Shown here: piece after piece, positions 1 to 7,915 of the stretch | Position numbering within the stretch: the first letter of the stretch is position 1 | How the letters are laid out: the number at the start of each line of letters is the position of its first letter | DNA from: CAMEGH01 sp964513905 | GTDB lineage: Bacteria > Patescibacteriota > Saccharimonadia > Saccharimonadales > Saccharimonadaceae | Reading direction: 5' to 3' | Assembly: GCA_964513905.1 (NCBI GenBank) | Contig: CAZENS010000003.1 | Location: forward strand, 1 to 51,857 | Length of the DNA stretch: 51,857 nt | Notes under the pieces: generated by a model | The model's database searches: none | What the model was told of the DNA's origin: nothing | Seen by the model: the letters and a program-made list of their open reading frames with translations, nothing else | Program-made: the position numbers and the translations under genes

Positions 1-17
1 TTGTCTTTAGTAATCAT
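1..17 (-). CDS. rpsO: Ribosomal protein S15, first codons only (partial)
   Basis: Only the first residues (M-I-T-K-D) lie in the window; the gene continues beyond position 1. The N-terminus fits S15, and rpsO commonly follows truB, which ends at 127. A -10 hexamer (TATAAT, 25-30) lies seven bases before the ATG, so the gene has its own promoter and is probably read from a leaderless message. The assignment rests on five residues plus position. Confidence 0.5.
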
Positions 18-24
18 CCCAGTG

Positions 25-53
25 ATTATAGCAGAGGTATCAATATTCTGCAA
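25..53 (-). promoter_or_regulatory. Promoter of the rpsO-like gene
   Basis: On the minus strand, TTGCAG (48-53) and TATAAT (25-30) are separated by 17 bases. The ATG follows seven bases after the -10, leaving no room for a Shine-Dalgarno site. Confidence 0.65.
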
Positions 54-126
54 ACCACTACGCCTCGTCCCGATACCGATTAGCGCTAATATCTGCGGCC
101 AACTCTGTGTTTGGTATGGATTCGCA

Positions 127-786
127 CTACTGAGTTATGCCGAAATCTTGCAATGTTTTTGCGTCCAAAACATCTCGCTTGCCAACATGCGTTCGACGAA
201 GCTCACTGCAGTAGGCTCCTGTTTTTAGCTCCGCTCCAATATCAACCGCCAGACTGCGAATATATGTACCGCTGGAGACATGTGTACGAACTTTTACGTA
301 AGGATATTCATACTCAATCAGCTCTAATGAATAAATCGAAACTTTTCTTAGCGGTAATTCAACCTCTTGACCATCTCTGGCCAATTTATATGCCCGTTTT
401 CCATCAACTTTTATCGCACTAAATATCGGTGGTCGCTGCTCAATATCACCACAAAATTTTTCTAAAGCATGTTTTAGTTCCGCTTCACTAGGCCGATTAC
501 CACCAGCAGGCGTTAATTCACCCTCTGGATCACCCGTTGTACTTGTCTCTCCTAAAATAAGCGTTGCCTCGTACACCTTATCTTGCTTTGTGTACATATC
601 GGCGTTTTTACACTCTTTTCCCACCACTAGAATCATTAATCCCGTTGCGAATGGGTCAAGCGTACCGGTGTGTCCAACCTTAATTTTTCTCCCTGCTTTC
701 TCACGTAAAACACGACGAATTCTTGCCACTACGCCAAAACTTGTCATATTAGCAGGCTTATCAATCAAAATTATTCTATCAGTCAT
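127..786 (-). CDS. truB: tRNA pseudouridine(55) synthase TruB
   Basis: TruB makes pseudouridine 55 in the T-loop of tRNAs. The core motif G-T-L-D-P-F-A-T-G at about residues 41-49 carries the catalytic Asp. The signature S-A-I-K-V-D-G-K-R-A-Y follows near residue 122, and S-S-G-T-Y-I-R-S-L-A near 170. At 219 residues it has the catalytic domain but little or none of the C-terminal PUA-like domain seen in longer homologues. It sits between a DHH-family gene and rpsO, the usual neighbourhood of truB. A TACTAT hexamer seven bases before the ATG suggests a private promoter and a leaderless mRNA. Confidence 0.93.
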   Translation of the reverse strand: MTDRIILIDKPANMTSFGVVARIRRVLREKAGRKIKVGHTGTLDPFATGLMILVVGKECKNADMYTKQDKVYEATLILGETSTTGDPEGELTPAGGNRPSEAELKHALEKFCGDIEQRPPIFSAIKVDGKRAYKLARDGQEVELPLRKVSIYSLELIEYEYPYVKVRTHVSSGTYIRSLAVDIGAELKTGAYCSELRRTHVGKRDVLDAKTLQDFGITQ

Positions 787-853
787 TCACTCTATAGTAC
801 CACGCCAAAAATATAGCCGCTCACTTACGAGCGGCTAACTATTACGATGCTAT

Positions 854-2866
854 TTACTGGCCGGGGATCTTAAACTGACCTGGATCAGGTGGAGTTGATG
901 GAACATCGGCACCAACCGGAGATGGTGGCAACATTCCACCAAGCGGCTGATCAGGAGCAAGCGATGCATCTGCCGCAGGATCAGGGGGTAATTGATTAAA
1001 ATCTGGCATTTGTGGAGGCATTGGAGGCAACTGAGAAAAGTCCGGTGTTGGCGGAGGTGGCGGCGTGGCCGGTGCGCTTAAAATATCTGGCATTTGTGGT
1101 AATGGCGGCAGTGTTGCGCCCCTTGATGTAGGATTCGACTGTGCGAATAAATCTACGACTGGCGGCTCATCACGCACACCCGCCCCATTCAATGGCGACT
1201 GAAAAGTTGGCTGACTATCACCAATATACTTGCCTTCACCGTGTGAAAGAATTGCACGGTTTTGCATATCATCTGCGCTTAATCGCTTATTTTCGGCTGC
1301 TTGTTGTGTAGTTGCGTTTAGCGTTCCGCCAAAAACAGGTGCCGGCGACGTGCCGTTTGTAGATTGACGAATTCCGCTAATTTCTGGAGGTGCAGGGGCT
1401 TCAACCTTTGACATCTGCGAGGTTTCGAGTGCCAAATCGCTTGCTATTTTTGCTGCATCATCTGAGGCCGCCTGAGGTGGGTTCGATGAAACAAGCTGGT
1501 CTAATTTTGCTAGCGCATCATCGCTGTTATTCCCATCCGCTCCGGGGGCAGGAGGTTGCTGCGGTGGTGCCTGTGGAGGCGCTGGCGCAACTGGCGGTGT
1601 TGNNNNNNNNNNNNNNNNNNNNNNNNNNNNNNNNNNNNNNNNNNNNNNNNNNNNNNNNNNNNNNNNNNNNNNNNNNNNNNNNNNNNNNNNNNNNNNNNNN
1701 NNCGCAGGTGTCGGTGGAGGGGTTTGCTTTTCAGGAGCAACCGGCGGAAGTGTTTCTGGGGCTTTCGTTGCAGGAGGTTGCTGCGGTGGTGCCTGTGGAG
1801 GCGCTGGCGCAACTGGCGGTGTTGGCGCAGGTGTCGGTGGAGGGGTTTGCTTTTCAGGAGCAACCGGCGGAAGTGTTTCTTTATTTGGCTTATTTTCCGC
1901 TACCTTCTTCTGCTCGGGCTTAGTTGTTGGTTTATTATCTTTATCTGAATCAGGTGCCTTTTTTGTTTGCGGCGCATCATCATCGGATGATCGGTCGTGT
2001 GAAATATTTAGTTCGTCTTTATTCGAAGCCTTTTTCTTTGGCTTTTGCTCATTTTTCTGCGCCGGCTGCTGGCTAATGCGACTCGTAGACTGCCCTTCGC
2101 TTAAATCAAGCTTACTTCCCTCTCGTAGCTTGGCAGCAATAAGCTGTTGATTCGCACCAAGTGCCATCAACTTTGCAGATACCGTCATCGCATTTGCTGT
2201 TGTTTTGTCATTACTAAAGCGATCAGTTGCCGCCACTACTCCAGTCAAAAAGGCGCTTGCGACTCGCTCGGTCATTGGCTTTGACTCATCTTTAAGTGCA
2301 TCAGATAGATCAAACACCATCTCAGATAAGCTACTAGCCTCGGCATTATTCCAATCCATTGAACCCAAACTACTTGCCGAAAGCCCAATCGTAGCAACAG
2401 CTGCGTCATGCAAGATTCTTCCGTGCGACGCAAGCGCTTTATCGAGCTGATCCTGGCTAGATACGCCGAGTGCCAACACCATTTCTACGTTATAATCGCC
2501 CTGACTATATTCAAGATCTTTCTGAGAAATCACTGTTCGATACGGTGTAATGAAAATCTTAACAACATCACCATCAACCTTATAGCGCAAGTGATCGGCC
2601 TTTTCTTTATCAAGTGCAATCACAAAATCACGTAAGCTATCGACGCTATTCTCGAATGTCTTTTCTGGCTTGAGGAATGTTATAGCGGGTGGGATATCAC
2701 CACTCACCACCGCCGTTGCGTGCTTGCCAATGTCGTTTAGGTACATTGTCAACCCAAGAGCAGCCGACAGCTGATCTACGCTAGGGCTTTGCCCAACTGT
2801 TACAAGAATAGTATCTGCACCTTTAATACTTTCGACGATTTGTTGCTTGACACCAGTGTCGTTCAT
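854..2866 (-). CDS. Degenerate DHH-family protein with proline-rich repeat tail
   Basis: The N-terminal 250 or so residues look like the DHH/DHHA1 phosphoesterase fold that usually occurs next to truB (NrnA-like, nanoRNA/pAp phosphatase). The expected acidic and histidine motifs are replaced: S-P-S-V-D-Q-L-S-A-A-L-G-L stands where H-x-x-P-D-x-D is normal, and I see no DHH triad. F-L-T-G-V-V-A-A-T-D near 210 resembles the conserved T-G-I-x-x-D segment. After residue 250 the protein is low complexity: Lys/Asp-rich, then a Pro/Ala repeat of 41 residues per unit, then a Pro-rich C-terminus. The promoter lies at about 2918-2945 (TTGACG, 18 bases, TATAGT), with a short leader containing AAGGG. Length is uncertain because 100 N lie inside the repeat. 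A non-catalytic role is inferred. Confidence 0.6.
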   Translation of the reverse strand: MNDTGVKQQIVESIKGADTILVTVGQSPSVDQLSAALGLTMYLNDIGKHATAVVSGDIPPAITFLKPEKTFENSVDSLRDFVIALDKEKADHLRYKVDGDVVKIFITPYRTVISQKDLEYSQGDYNVEMVLALGVSSQDQLDKALASHGRILHDAAVATIGLSASSLGSMDWNNAEASSLSEMVFDLSDALKDESKPMTERVASAFLTGVVAATDRFSNDKTTANAMTVSAKLMALGANQQLIAAKLREGSKLDLSEGQSTSRISQQPAQKNEQKPKKKASNKDELNISHDRSSDDDAPQTKKAPDSDKDNKPTTKPEQKKVAENKPNKETLPPVAPEKQTPPPTPAPTPPVAPAPPQAPPQQPPATKAPETLPPVAPEKQTPPPTPAXXXXXXXXXXXXXXXXXXXXXXXXXXXXXXXXXXTPPVAPAPPQAPPQQPPAPGADGNNSDDALAKLDQLVSSNPPQAASDDAAKIASDLALETSQMSKVEAPAPPEISGIRQSTNGTSPAPVFGGTLNATTQQAAENKRLSADDMQNRAILSHGEGKYIGDSQPTFQSPLNGAGVRDEPPVVDLFAQSNPTSRGATLPPLPQMPDILSAPATPPPPPTPDFSQLPPMPPQMPDFNQLPPDPAADASLAPDQPLGGMLPPSPVGADVPSTPPDPGQFKIPGQ
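1549..1880. repeat. 123-bp tandem coding repeat (41 codons) in the proline-rich tail
   Basis: The same 123-bp unit occurs at least twice: the element starting at 1738 recurs at 1861, and the one starting at 1549 recurs at 1771 across the N run. Each unit encodes P-E-T-L-P-P-V-A-P-E-K-Q-T-P-P-P and a Pro/Ala/Gln-rich half. Copy number is uncertain because the scaffold gap lies inside the array. Confidence 0.85.
1603..1702. other. Scaffold gap (100 N) inside the 123-bp repeat
   Basis: Replacing the N run by a single G restores exact 123-bp periodicity with the next copy. The true gap is therefore 1 bp or 1 bp plus whole repeat units, not 100 bp. Since 100 and 1 leave the same remainder modulo 3, the reading frame survives by chance. 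Confidence 0.85.
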
Positions 2867-2959
2867 TTTGCTTTTTACCCTTGTGTGTTTTATTTTTATA
2901 CTGCTTTTCCTTGACTATACCATAAGCGGTACGTATTCGTCAACAAATTACCTATTTAA

Positions 2960-3043
2960 TTTATCGTCAGTCCAGCACTGGAGATAAATACTATTTCAGT
3001 TGAGTCTCTCGCTAGCCGCGCAGCAGGAGGCTCTTTACTTTTT
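2960..3043 (+). other. Intergenic stem-loops, possible small RNA or terminator
   Basis: The 246-bp space before rpsT holds an inverted repeat TTTATC (2960-2965)/GATAAA (2983-2988) enclosing TCCAG/CTGGA. It is followed by GAGTCTC (3002-3008) pairing with GAGGCTC (3027-3033) and then TTTACTTTTT. This looks like a terminator on the plus strand, but no plus-strand gene precedes it. Confidence 0.3.
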
Positions 3044-3112
3044 GCGCCAAAACCTGTATAATTCATAGCTGATTGTATTCACAAACACTACAAGAGGTAC
3101 TAAAGGAGTAAT

Positions 3113-3538
3113 ATGCCAATTATCAAATCCGCTATTAAGCGAGTAAAGCAAGCCACAAAACGCCACGACCGAAACGTTGGTATTAAAAAGAATATTAAAT
3201 TAGCAATGAAAGCGTTCACCGCTAAGCCAAGTTCAGAGACACTTTCAAAGGTACAGAGTGAAATTGACACTGCCGTAAAAAAGAAGCTTATCAAAAAAAG
3301 TACTGCTGCACGCCGCAAATCTCAGGCAGCAAAATTAGCAAAAGAAGCCAACGTAAAGCTTGCTGCTGCAAAAAAACCAGCGGCTAAGAAATCGGTAGCT
3401 AAAAAACCAACTACAAAAACCACTGCAGTCAAAAAGCCAGTAGCTAAAAAAGCTCCTGCAAAAAAACCAGCCGAAAAGAAGCCAGCTGCTAAAAAAGCGG
3501 CAACAAAAAAGCCAGCAGCGAAGAAAACTGAAAAATAG
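3113..3538 (+). CDS. rpsT: Ribosomal protein S20 with Ala/Lys/Pro-rich tail
   Basis: S20 binds 16S rRNA in the 30S body. Residues 1-85 show the S20 pattern: an N-terminal S-A-I-K-R-V-K-Q segment, basic helices and A-A-R-R-K-S-Q-A-A-K-L-A. Normal S20 ends near residue 85-90. Here about 55 more residues follow, built of A-A-K-K-P and similar repeats like those of histone H1-like proteins, so the protein reaches 141 residues. A TATAAT at 3057-3062 gives a leader of about 45 bases with AAAGGAG before the ATG, unlike the leaderless neighbours. A terminator follows directly. Confidence 0.9.
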   Translation: MPIIKSAIKRVKQATKRHDRNVGIKKNIKLAMKAFTAKPSSETLSKVQSEIDTAVKKKLIKKSTAARRKSQAAKLAKEANVKLAAAKKPAAKKSVAKKPTTKTTAVKKPVAKKAPAKKPAEKKPAAKKAATKKPAAKKTEK

Positions 3539-3557
3539 GCCTACATACCTTTACCCC

Positions 3558-3590
3558 ACCCGCTACAAATGTGTGGCGGGTATTTTTATT
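3558..3590 (+). terminator. Rho-independent terminator of rpsT
   Basis: ACCCGC (3558-3563) pairs with GCGGGT (3576-3581), followed by ATTTTTATT. It overlaps the end of the convergent holA gene. Confidence 0.8.
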
Positions 3591-4488
3591 CAGCAATACT
3601 TGTTAACGACACTTCAATCGCTAGCCAAGGGTCAATTGAGGTAGTTTTTAACTGCGTATCGATTACTGCAACCCTATCAACAACTGCTTTTAATTTCTGC
3701 TCGGTTAATGCCTTTGCAATCGCCTGCAGCTGATTTAGAGCATACGGATGAACTCCGATTTCGGTAGCGATAGAGTCATTCCCTTCGCCATAGTACAGCG
3801 CAGCAAGCATATAAACCTGTGAAATAATTAATCCTTGTACCCTATACGCGTCCTCCGTTCTTTGCAGCGCCCTTACCTTATTTTGAACACCAACCGCATC
3901 ACCCTTAATTGCCATACTTAACAAAGAAAACGCCGTATCCTGAGAAATATCGGGCGTATACGACTTTACCGTATCAAGTGTAATAGTGCCCAGCAAAGAC
4001 AGTCTTTGTATCTCGTTGACCAGTGCGTACTGCTCAACACCAATTCGTCGTACAATTTCTGTAGCAGCAGCCGCATCAACAACAATAGTATGCTCTGCCG
4101 CATATTTCTTTAGCCAAGCGACGGCAGTGTTTGGATTTTTATCAGAAAAAGGCTTACATTCAATAACTTTTGCTTTTTTCTGCAGTAGTTTATATACTTT
4201 TGTTCGCTTGTCTGGTTTAGTTTCTAGCAGGACTACCTGGGCTTCCACCCCTCGATCCTGCTCAAGTGCTTTGCCAAGTAAATCCCACGCCACTTTATTT
4301 TCGCTCAATTCATCAATCACGGTAGTTGATTGCGATGAAAACAACGATGCACCATATAAAACCTGCTGAATTACGCCAGCATCAATTACCTCTGCAGAAA
4401 GCCGAGCTATCTCTTTGGTATTGCCAACGAGCCGCTTCAATTGCTGGTCGCGCTCATACGTGTTCTCGCCAAAAATTAGAGTTATCAC
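3586..4488 (-). CDS. holA: DNA polymerase III delta subunit (HolA-like)
   Basis: HolA is the delta subunit of the clamp loader, which opens the beta clamp and loads it on DNA. The 300-residue product starts M-I-T-L-I-F-G-E-N-T-Y-E-R-D, the family's typical N-terminus. It contains N-T-A-V-A-W-L-K-K-Y-A near 120 and ends with the usual helical collar region. I chose a GTG start at 4488: it lies six bases after a TATACT hexamer, as in many leaderless genes here. Reading further upstream would run into the terminator of the preceding unit. It is convergent with rpsT, sharing a few bases. Confidence 0.85.
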   Translation of the reverse strand: MITLIFGENTYERDQQLKRLVGNTKEIARLSAEVIDAGVIQQVLYGASLFSSQSTTVIDELSENKVAWDLLGKALEQDRGVEAQVVLLETKPDKRTKVYKLLQKKAKVIECKPFSDKNPNTAVAWLKKYAAEHTIVVDAAAATEIVRRIGVEQYALVNEIQRLSLLGTITLDTVKSYTPDISQDTAFSLLSMAIKGDAVGVQNKVRALQRTEDAYRVQGLIISQVYMLAALYYGEGNDSIATEIGVHPYALNQLQAIAKALTEQKLKAVVDRVAVIDTQLKTTSIDPWLAIEVSLTSIAE

Positions 4489-4511
4489 CTCTTTAGTATA
4501 GACCAAAAAGA

Positions 4512-4542
4512 AAAAACCCGCTTGCATTCACAAGCGGGTGTT
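4512..4542 (-). terminator. Terminator of the 4545-4955 unit
   Basis: On the minus strand ACCCGCTTG pairs with CAAGCGGGT across a 6-base loop and is followed by TTTTTTC. It separates this unit from holA. Confidence 0.9.
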
Positions 4543-4544
4543 GC

Positions 4545-4955
4545 CTACTGCACGACGAACCCGGTGGAAGTTACGACATTGTATTTCATGTCGATCTTCA
4601 AGCCCTTAATTGTAGGGAAGTTCACCGTTAGCCAGACCCAATTAGAGTCCTTGCCGTCGTAGCAGAAACCGATCGGCACAAGGTCATGCTCGATACGTCC
4701 ATTCAATGGCCTCTCAGAAGAAGCGACATTGAAGGCGAAGCGAACACCGCCCTCGCTATCATCACCATGAAAAAACTTCATGGATTCGAGGATATCGCTG
4801 AGCGTCGGGCCATCAACGATAGTAATGGACTCAATGCCATGCTTCTGTCGAAAGCGGGCGAGCTGCCCAGTGATGAAGCGAGCGTCGACCTTAATAGCCC
4901 TGCGGTGAGAGATGTAAACCTCCAGAGACACGTTGTGCCCCTTCCTGTCCGTCAT
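4545..4955 (-). CDS. Unknown protein in a self-contained unit (unit A)
   Basis: I do not recognise this protein of about 136 residues. It has no membrane segment or signal peptide. It is mixed alpha/beta in character, with a basic start (S-H-R-R-A-I-K-V-D-A-R) and a C-terminal half rich in aromatic and beta-prone residues. The ATG at 4955 is preceded by AGGG. A GTG at 4931 has a better-spaced GGAAGGGG and is an equally likely start. Unlike its neighbours it favours G/C-ending codons. It has its own promoter (5021-5049), a leader with two perfect hairpins (4978-4995 and 4998-5013) and a strong terminator. The unit sits between holA and mutM and could have been inserted there. Confidence 0.7.
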   Translation of the reverse strand: MTDRKGHNVSLEVYISHRRAIKVDARFITGQLARFRQKHGIESITIVDGPTLSDILESMKFFHGDDSEGGVRFAFNVASSERPLNGRIEHDLVPIGFCYDGKDSNWVWLTVNFPTIKGLKIDMKYNVVTSTGFVVQ

Positions 4956-4977
4956 TTGCCCTGACGAGTAGGCGTCA

Positions 4978-5013
4978 TTACAGCGGTTGCTGTAACCGTT
5001 GTTCTTAAACAAC
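4978..5013 (-). other. Two hairpins in the leader of unit A
   Basis: On the minus strand GTTGTT-TAAG-AACAAC (4998-5013) is followed by TTACAGC-AACC-GCTGTAA (4978-4995). Both stems are perfect. They lie between the promoter and the first coding region. Confidence 0.75.
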
Positions 5014-5020
5014 TTATACT

Positions 5021-5049
5021 ATTCTACCATATATTATTAATACTGTCTA
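5021..5049 (-). promoter_or_regulatory. Promoter of unit A
   Basis: TAGACA (5044-5049) and TAGAAT (5021-5026) on the minus strand are spaced by 17 bases. The -35 overlaps the stop region of mutM. Confidence 0.65.
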
Positions 5050-5919
5050 TAGCTGGCACTGCGAGCAATAGTGCGTGCCACGGCCAGCATGCTTTATCTT
5101 TATGATTTCTGCTCCACATCGCGGGCATGGCAATCCTTCACGCCGAAACACTCGCGCAAAATCCATATAACTCCCCCGCTTCCCTTCAGCGTTTACATAA
5201 TTCTTGTCGGTTGAACCACCCTTTTCAATTGCAAGATTCATCACCGCCCGAAGTCCCGTAAACAATTCCGCAAATTCACTTGACTGCACATCTTTCACCC
5301 TCCGGCGCGGATCAATCTTGGCGCCCCACAGGCTTTCATCTGCATAAATGTTCCCAACACCGGCAACTACCGTCTGATCCAGCAGTGCTGCTTTAATTGA
5401 CGTGTTCGCCCTCCGAAGAAACCGCTCTTCAAATTGTTCTTTTGAAAATTCATCGGTCAACGGCTCAGGACCAACTTTTTGCATAAAAGGCATGTTCGAA
5501 ACCTCTGCTGTTGGCAATAATTTTATCCACCCAAACTTTCTCTGATCGTTAAAATATAAATGCGACATGTCTGAAAACGTTATCGTAACGCGGGTCGATT
5601 TATCAGGTAGTTTTCCGATCAAAGAATCTGTTGGGTGCCCTGCGCCAAATCTCTCACTCCCCACTGCAACATACACTAATTGCCCGGTCATTTTAAGATG
5701 GATAACCAGCGTGTATGCGGTAGAAAGATCAATCAAGAGCACCTTGGCTCTTCGACGAATATTCGTAACTGTTGCGCCATGCATGAAATTGGTGATATCT
5801 GCTGGCGCATTAGGAAAACTTTTTGGGGAATCATGGACCTTTATAGCAGTTATTATTCGTCCAATAATTAAATCGTGTAGCCCACGCCGTACAGTCTCTA
5901 CTTCTGGTAATTCAGGCAC
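5047..5919 (-). CDS. mutM: Formamidopyrimidine-DNA glycosylase
   Basis: MutM (Fpg) removes oxidised purines such as 8-oxoguanine and nicks the abasic site. The start is P-E-L-P-E-V-E-T-V-R-R-G-L, with the catalytic Pro2 and Glu3. V-V-A-G-V-G-N-I-Y-A-D-E near 185 is the helix-two-turn-helix signature. The C-terminus has the C-x2-C...C-x2-C zinc finger (C-P-R-C, C-S-Q-C). The length of 290 is somewhat above the usual 270. The GTG start overlaps the end of the upstream HAD gene by eight bases, so the two are translationally coupled. Confidence 0.95.
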   Translation of the reverse strand: MPELPEVETVRRGLHDLIIGRIITAIKVHDSPKSFPNAPADITNFMHGATVTNIRRRAKVLLIDLSTAYTLVIHLKMTGQLVYVAVGSERFGAGHPTDSLIGKLPDKSTRVTITFSDMSHLYFNDQRKFGWIKLLPTAEVSNMPFMQKVGPEPLTDEFSKEQFEERFLRRANTSIKAALLDQTVVAGVGNIYADESLWGAKIDPRRRVKDVQSSEFAELFTGLRAVMNLAIEKGGSTDKNYVNAEGKRGSYMDFARVFRREGLPCPRCGAEIIKIKHAGRGTHYCSQCQL

Positions 5920-6484
5920 TAATCATCTCCTCAAGCTCTTTTTTCATTTCATCAAGTGACGTAAAAACAATCCCTTTCATCCCAACCGCTTCCGCTCCAT
6001 GAATATTATTAAGACTGTCGTCAATCATAACTGCCTCCTTGGGTTGTACGTTCAGCGAGCGCAAGACATGTTCGTATGCTAAATGATGCGGTTTGCTCAC
6101 CCCAAGACTTCCCGAAGCAGCGATAGTATCGAACACATTATTTTGCTCGTAGATCGAAAACAGTGTTTTTATAGATGAAGCATCGATATTACTAAGTACC
6201 GCAAGCTGTATGCCACGTTTTTGCAACTCTTTGCAGTATGTAAATAGCTGTTCATGTTTTACTAACGATTTTTGCAACATAGATTGCACCTCAGTACTCG
6301 AATATGAAGTAAGCTCGGTTGCAAGAGCAACAAACTTGTTTACCGACAGCATTCCTGCGTGCAAAGCCGCCCAAGCATCCCGTAGTTGCTGTAAATCTTT
6401 AGCTTGGCACGACTCTTCTAATATTGTAAGCGGGCTAATGTAAAGTACCCCAAAACAGTCAAAAACAACCGCCTTAATCGACAT
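5912..6484 (-). CDS. HAD-superfamily hydrolase
   Basis: This is a probable phosphatase of the haloacid dehalogenase superfamily. Motif I is V-V-F-D-C-F-G-V-L-Y (nucleophile Asp9), motif II V-L-S-N-I-D near 95, the lysine motif S-K-P-H-H-L-A-Y near 130 and motif III V-M-I-D-D-S near 153. At 190 residues it has a small helical cap (residues 15-80). The substrate cannot be deduced. It is co-directional with mutM, with overlapping ends, and four bases separate it from the upstream membrane-anchored gene, forming a 6488-7108/HAD/mutM cluster. It ends in TGA, consistent with the standard code. Confidence 0.85.
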   Translation of the reverse strand: MSIKAVVFDCFGVLYISPLTILEESCQAKDLQQLRDAWAALHAGMLSVNKFVALATELTSYSSTEVQSMLQKSLVKHEQLFTYCKELQKRGIQLAVLSNIDASSIKTLFSIYEQNNVFDTIAASGSLGVSKPHHLAYEHVLRSLNVQPKEAVMIDDSLNNIHGAEAVGMKGIVFTSLDEMKKELEEMISA

Positions 6485-6487
6485 TGC

Positions 6488-7108
6488 CTACTTCTTATTT
6501 ATATTCTTTATAAGATCAGGGGCCTGTGGAATTTGCTTTACAAACATACCGCTTAACTGCGTATCATTTGCTAACAGCGAGCCGGGCGACTGCTTTTTGC
6601 AAGTAGTCGTCCATAGTCTTTTTGCAGTTTGATCATTCTGTAATGTTTCAAAAACAAGTATTTTACCGTTTGCACAGAGCCCGCGAATATCATCTGCCTC
6701 GCCCTTCAATTGCTCACCAGCAACCATTCCTGCACGGTTAAGCGCATATACGAACTCTTCGTATGCTTTTGTGTTATTATCTAGCGACACACTCTCGAGC
6801 GGTGTGTCTAGATAACCTTCGTAAGTTGTCATACTTCGTCCAGTCGGTTTAATAACAATCTGATACGATCGAAACTTTTCATCTGCCGTAATCTCACCCC
6901 GTACAGACATCCTCACACCCCTATCTGCAGTGGTGCTAAGCAGGGCTTTTTCATCAACGCTTTGCTGATTAACCGTTTCTTGCTGAGATGTATTATCACC
7001 GTTAAGCACAAATGTTCGAACAAGCGCTACAATAGCCGCTACGCTAACAACAATAATAATAACTATAATAATAACTGGGAATATTTGTGAATTGTTGCCT
7101 TGTCTCAT
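6488..7108 (-). CDS. Unknown protein with N-terminal membrane anchor
   Basis: Residues 10-32 form one hydrophobic helix (many Ile/Val), followed by a polar extracytoplasmic region of about 170 residues with no family I can name. Single cysteines lie near 144 and 169. It is upstream of the HAD and mutM genes with a four-base gap, so probably co-transcribed. A TTGACA at the promoter, 17 bases, and a weak AACAAT lie six bases before the ATG, indicating a leaderless message. Function unknown. Confidence 0.75.
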   Translation of the reverse strand: MRQGNNSQIFPVIIIVIIIVVSVAAIVALVRTFVLNGDNTSQQETVNQQSVDEKALLSTTADRGVRMSVRGEITADEKFRSYQIVIKPTGRSMTTYEGYLDTPLESVSLDNNTKAYEEFVYALNRAGMVAGEQLKGEADDIRGLCANGKILVFETLQNDQTAKRLWTTTCKKQSPGSLLANDTQLSGMFVKQIPQAPDLIKNINKK

Positions 7109-7144
7109 GTGGTTATTGTTGCACCTGGTGGCAATAGTGTCAAG

Positions 7145-7915
7145 CTAAACGCTCTCCCCTATTTGCTTGCCATAGCCGTTGTCGTTCCTGCCGTATTGTT
7201 CAATTATTTCCTTCATCTTATCGCCAAGCACATGAGTTGATTCGAACGTAAAATCTGTAATACTGCCGAACTCTTCTTCAGATATTTCCATCAAAATTAC
7301 AAAAAATGTATTCGCCCCATGACCATTTTTTATCTGAACAAATCCCTCTTGCATTGCCCTGTTTTGCGTAGATTCATCAAGGCGACCTTCACGTACTAAA
7401 TCATATAGCCGGTGACGATACGCCGATGGTGACTTGCAGTCAAGATTTATATATCGTCGAGAAGCGGGATCGATAATCTGCATATCAACCCCAAGGCCGT
7501 CATCAATTCTACTGGTCATTCGTGCCGCCAATCCCTCTTGATGAACACCCAAAAAAATCGCCACCTCACGGCTTAATCCTTGTACAATTGCCTGAAACTG
7601 CTCTTCGCTGAAGCATGGGGTTTTGTACCGCTTGCATGTCTTTTTCATGTCCTTAAAAATTCGGTCGGCTAACCCAACCAGTCCCTCTGACGACATAGCC
7701 AATACCGCCTCTACAAATAAATCGTTGAACGCAATTAGTGTTCGAATTCTTTTTTGCTGCTGACGATATCCATGATGATGCTTATCTTGCTGACGTTGCG
7801 CTAATACAGCGTCTGGCGTTGCCTCGAGCAATTTTTCGTACGCTCGCCGACACGCATCGCTTCGCTCTGACACATGGGAACGCCTTGGTCGAAATCGCTT
7901 GAACCAGCGTCGCAC
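7145..7915 (-). CDS. Unknown protein, possible PD-(D/E)XK-like nuclease fold
   Basis: The 256-residue product has a strongly basic N-terminus (R-R-W-F-K-R-F-R-P-R-R), then a helical region with H-H-H near 46. The segment G-V-D-M-Q-I-I-D-P (about 142-150), followed by Y-I-N-L-D-C-K-S, has the D...(D/E)-x-K spacing of PD-(D/E)XK nucleases. This is an inference from a short motif only. The GTG start abuts the polA stop directly, so it is translated with polA. A repair-related role is possible but not shown. Confidence 0.6.
   Translation of the reverse strand: MRRWFKRFRPRRSHVSERSDACRRAYEKLLEATPDAVLAQRQQDKHHHGYRQQQKRIRTLIAFNDLFVEAVLAMSSEGLVGLADRIFKDMKKTCKRYKTPCFSEEQFQAIVQGLSREVAIFLGVHQEGLAARMTSRIDDGLGVDMQIIDPASRRYINLDCKSPSAYRHRLYDLVREGRLDESTQNRAMQEGFVQIKNGHGANTFFVILMEISEEEFGSITDFTFESTHVLGDKMKEIIEQYGRNDNGYGKQIGESV

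Noticed and set aside
1549..1880. 123-bp repeats as a CRISPR array
   Set aside because: They are in-frame coding units of a proline-rich protein with no unique spacers and no cas genes nearby.
5912..6484. UGA recoded as glycine, as in Absconditabacteria
   Set aside because: Several genes (HAD, orn, HIT) end properly at TGA and the reading frames do not continue in a conserved way.
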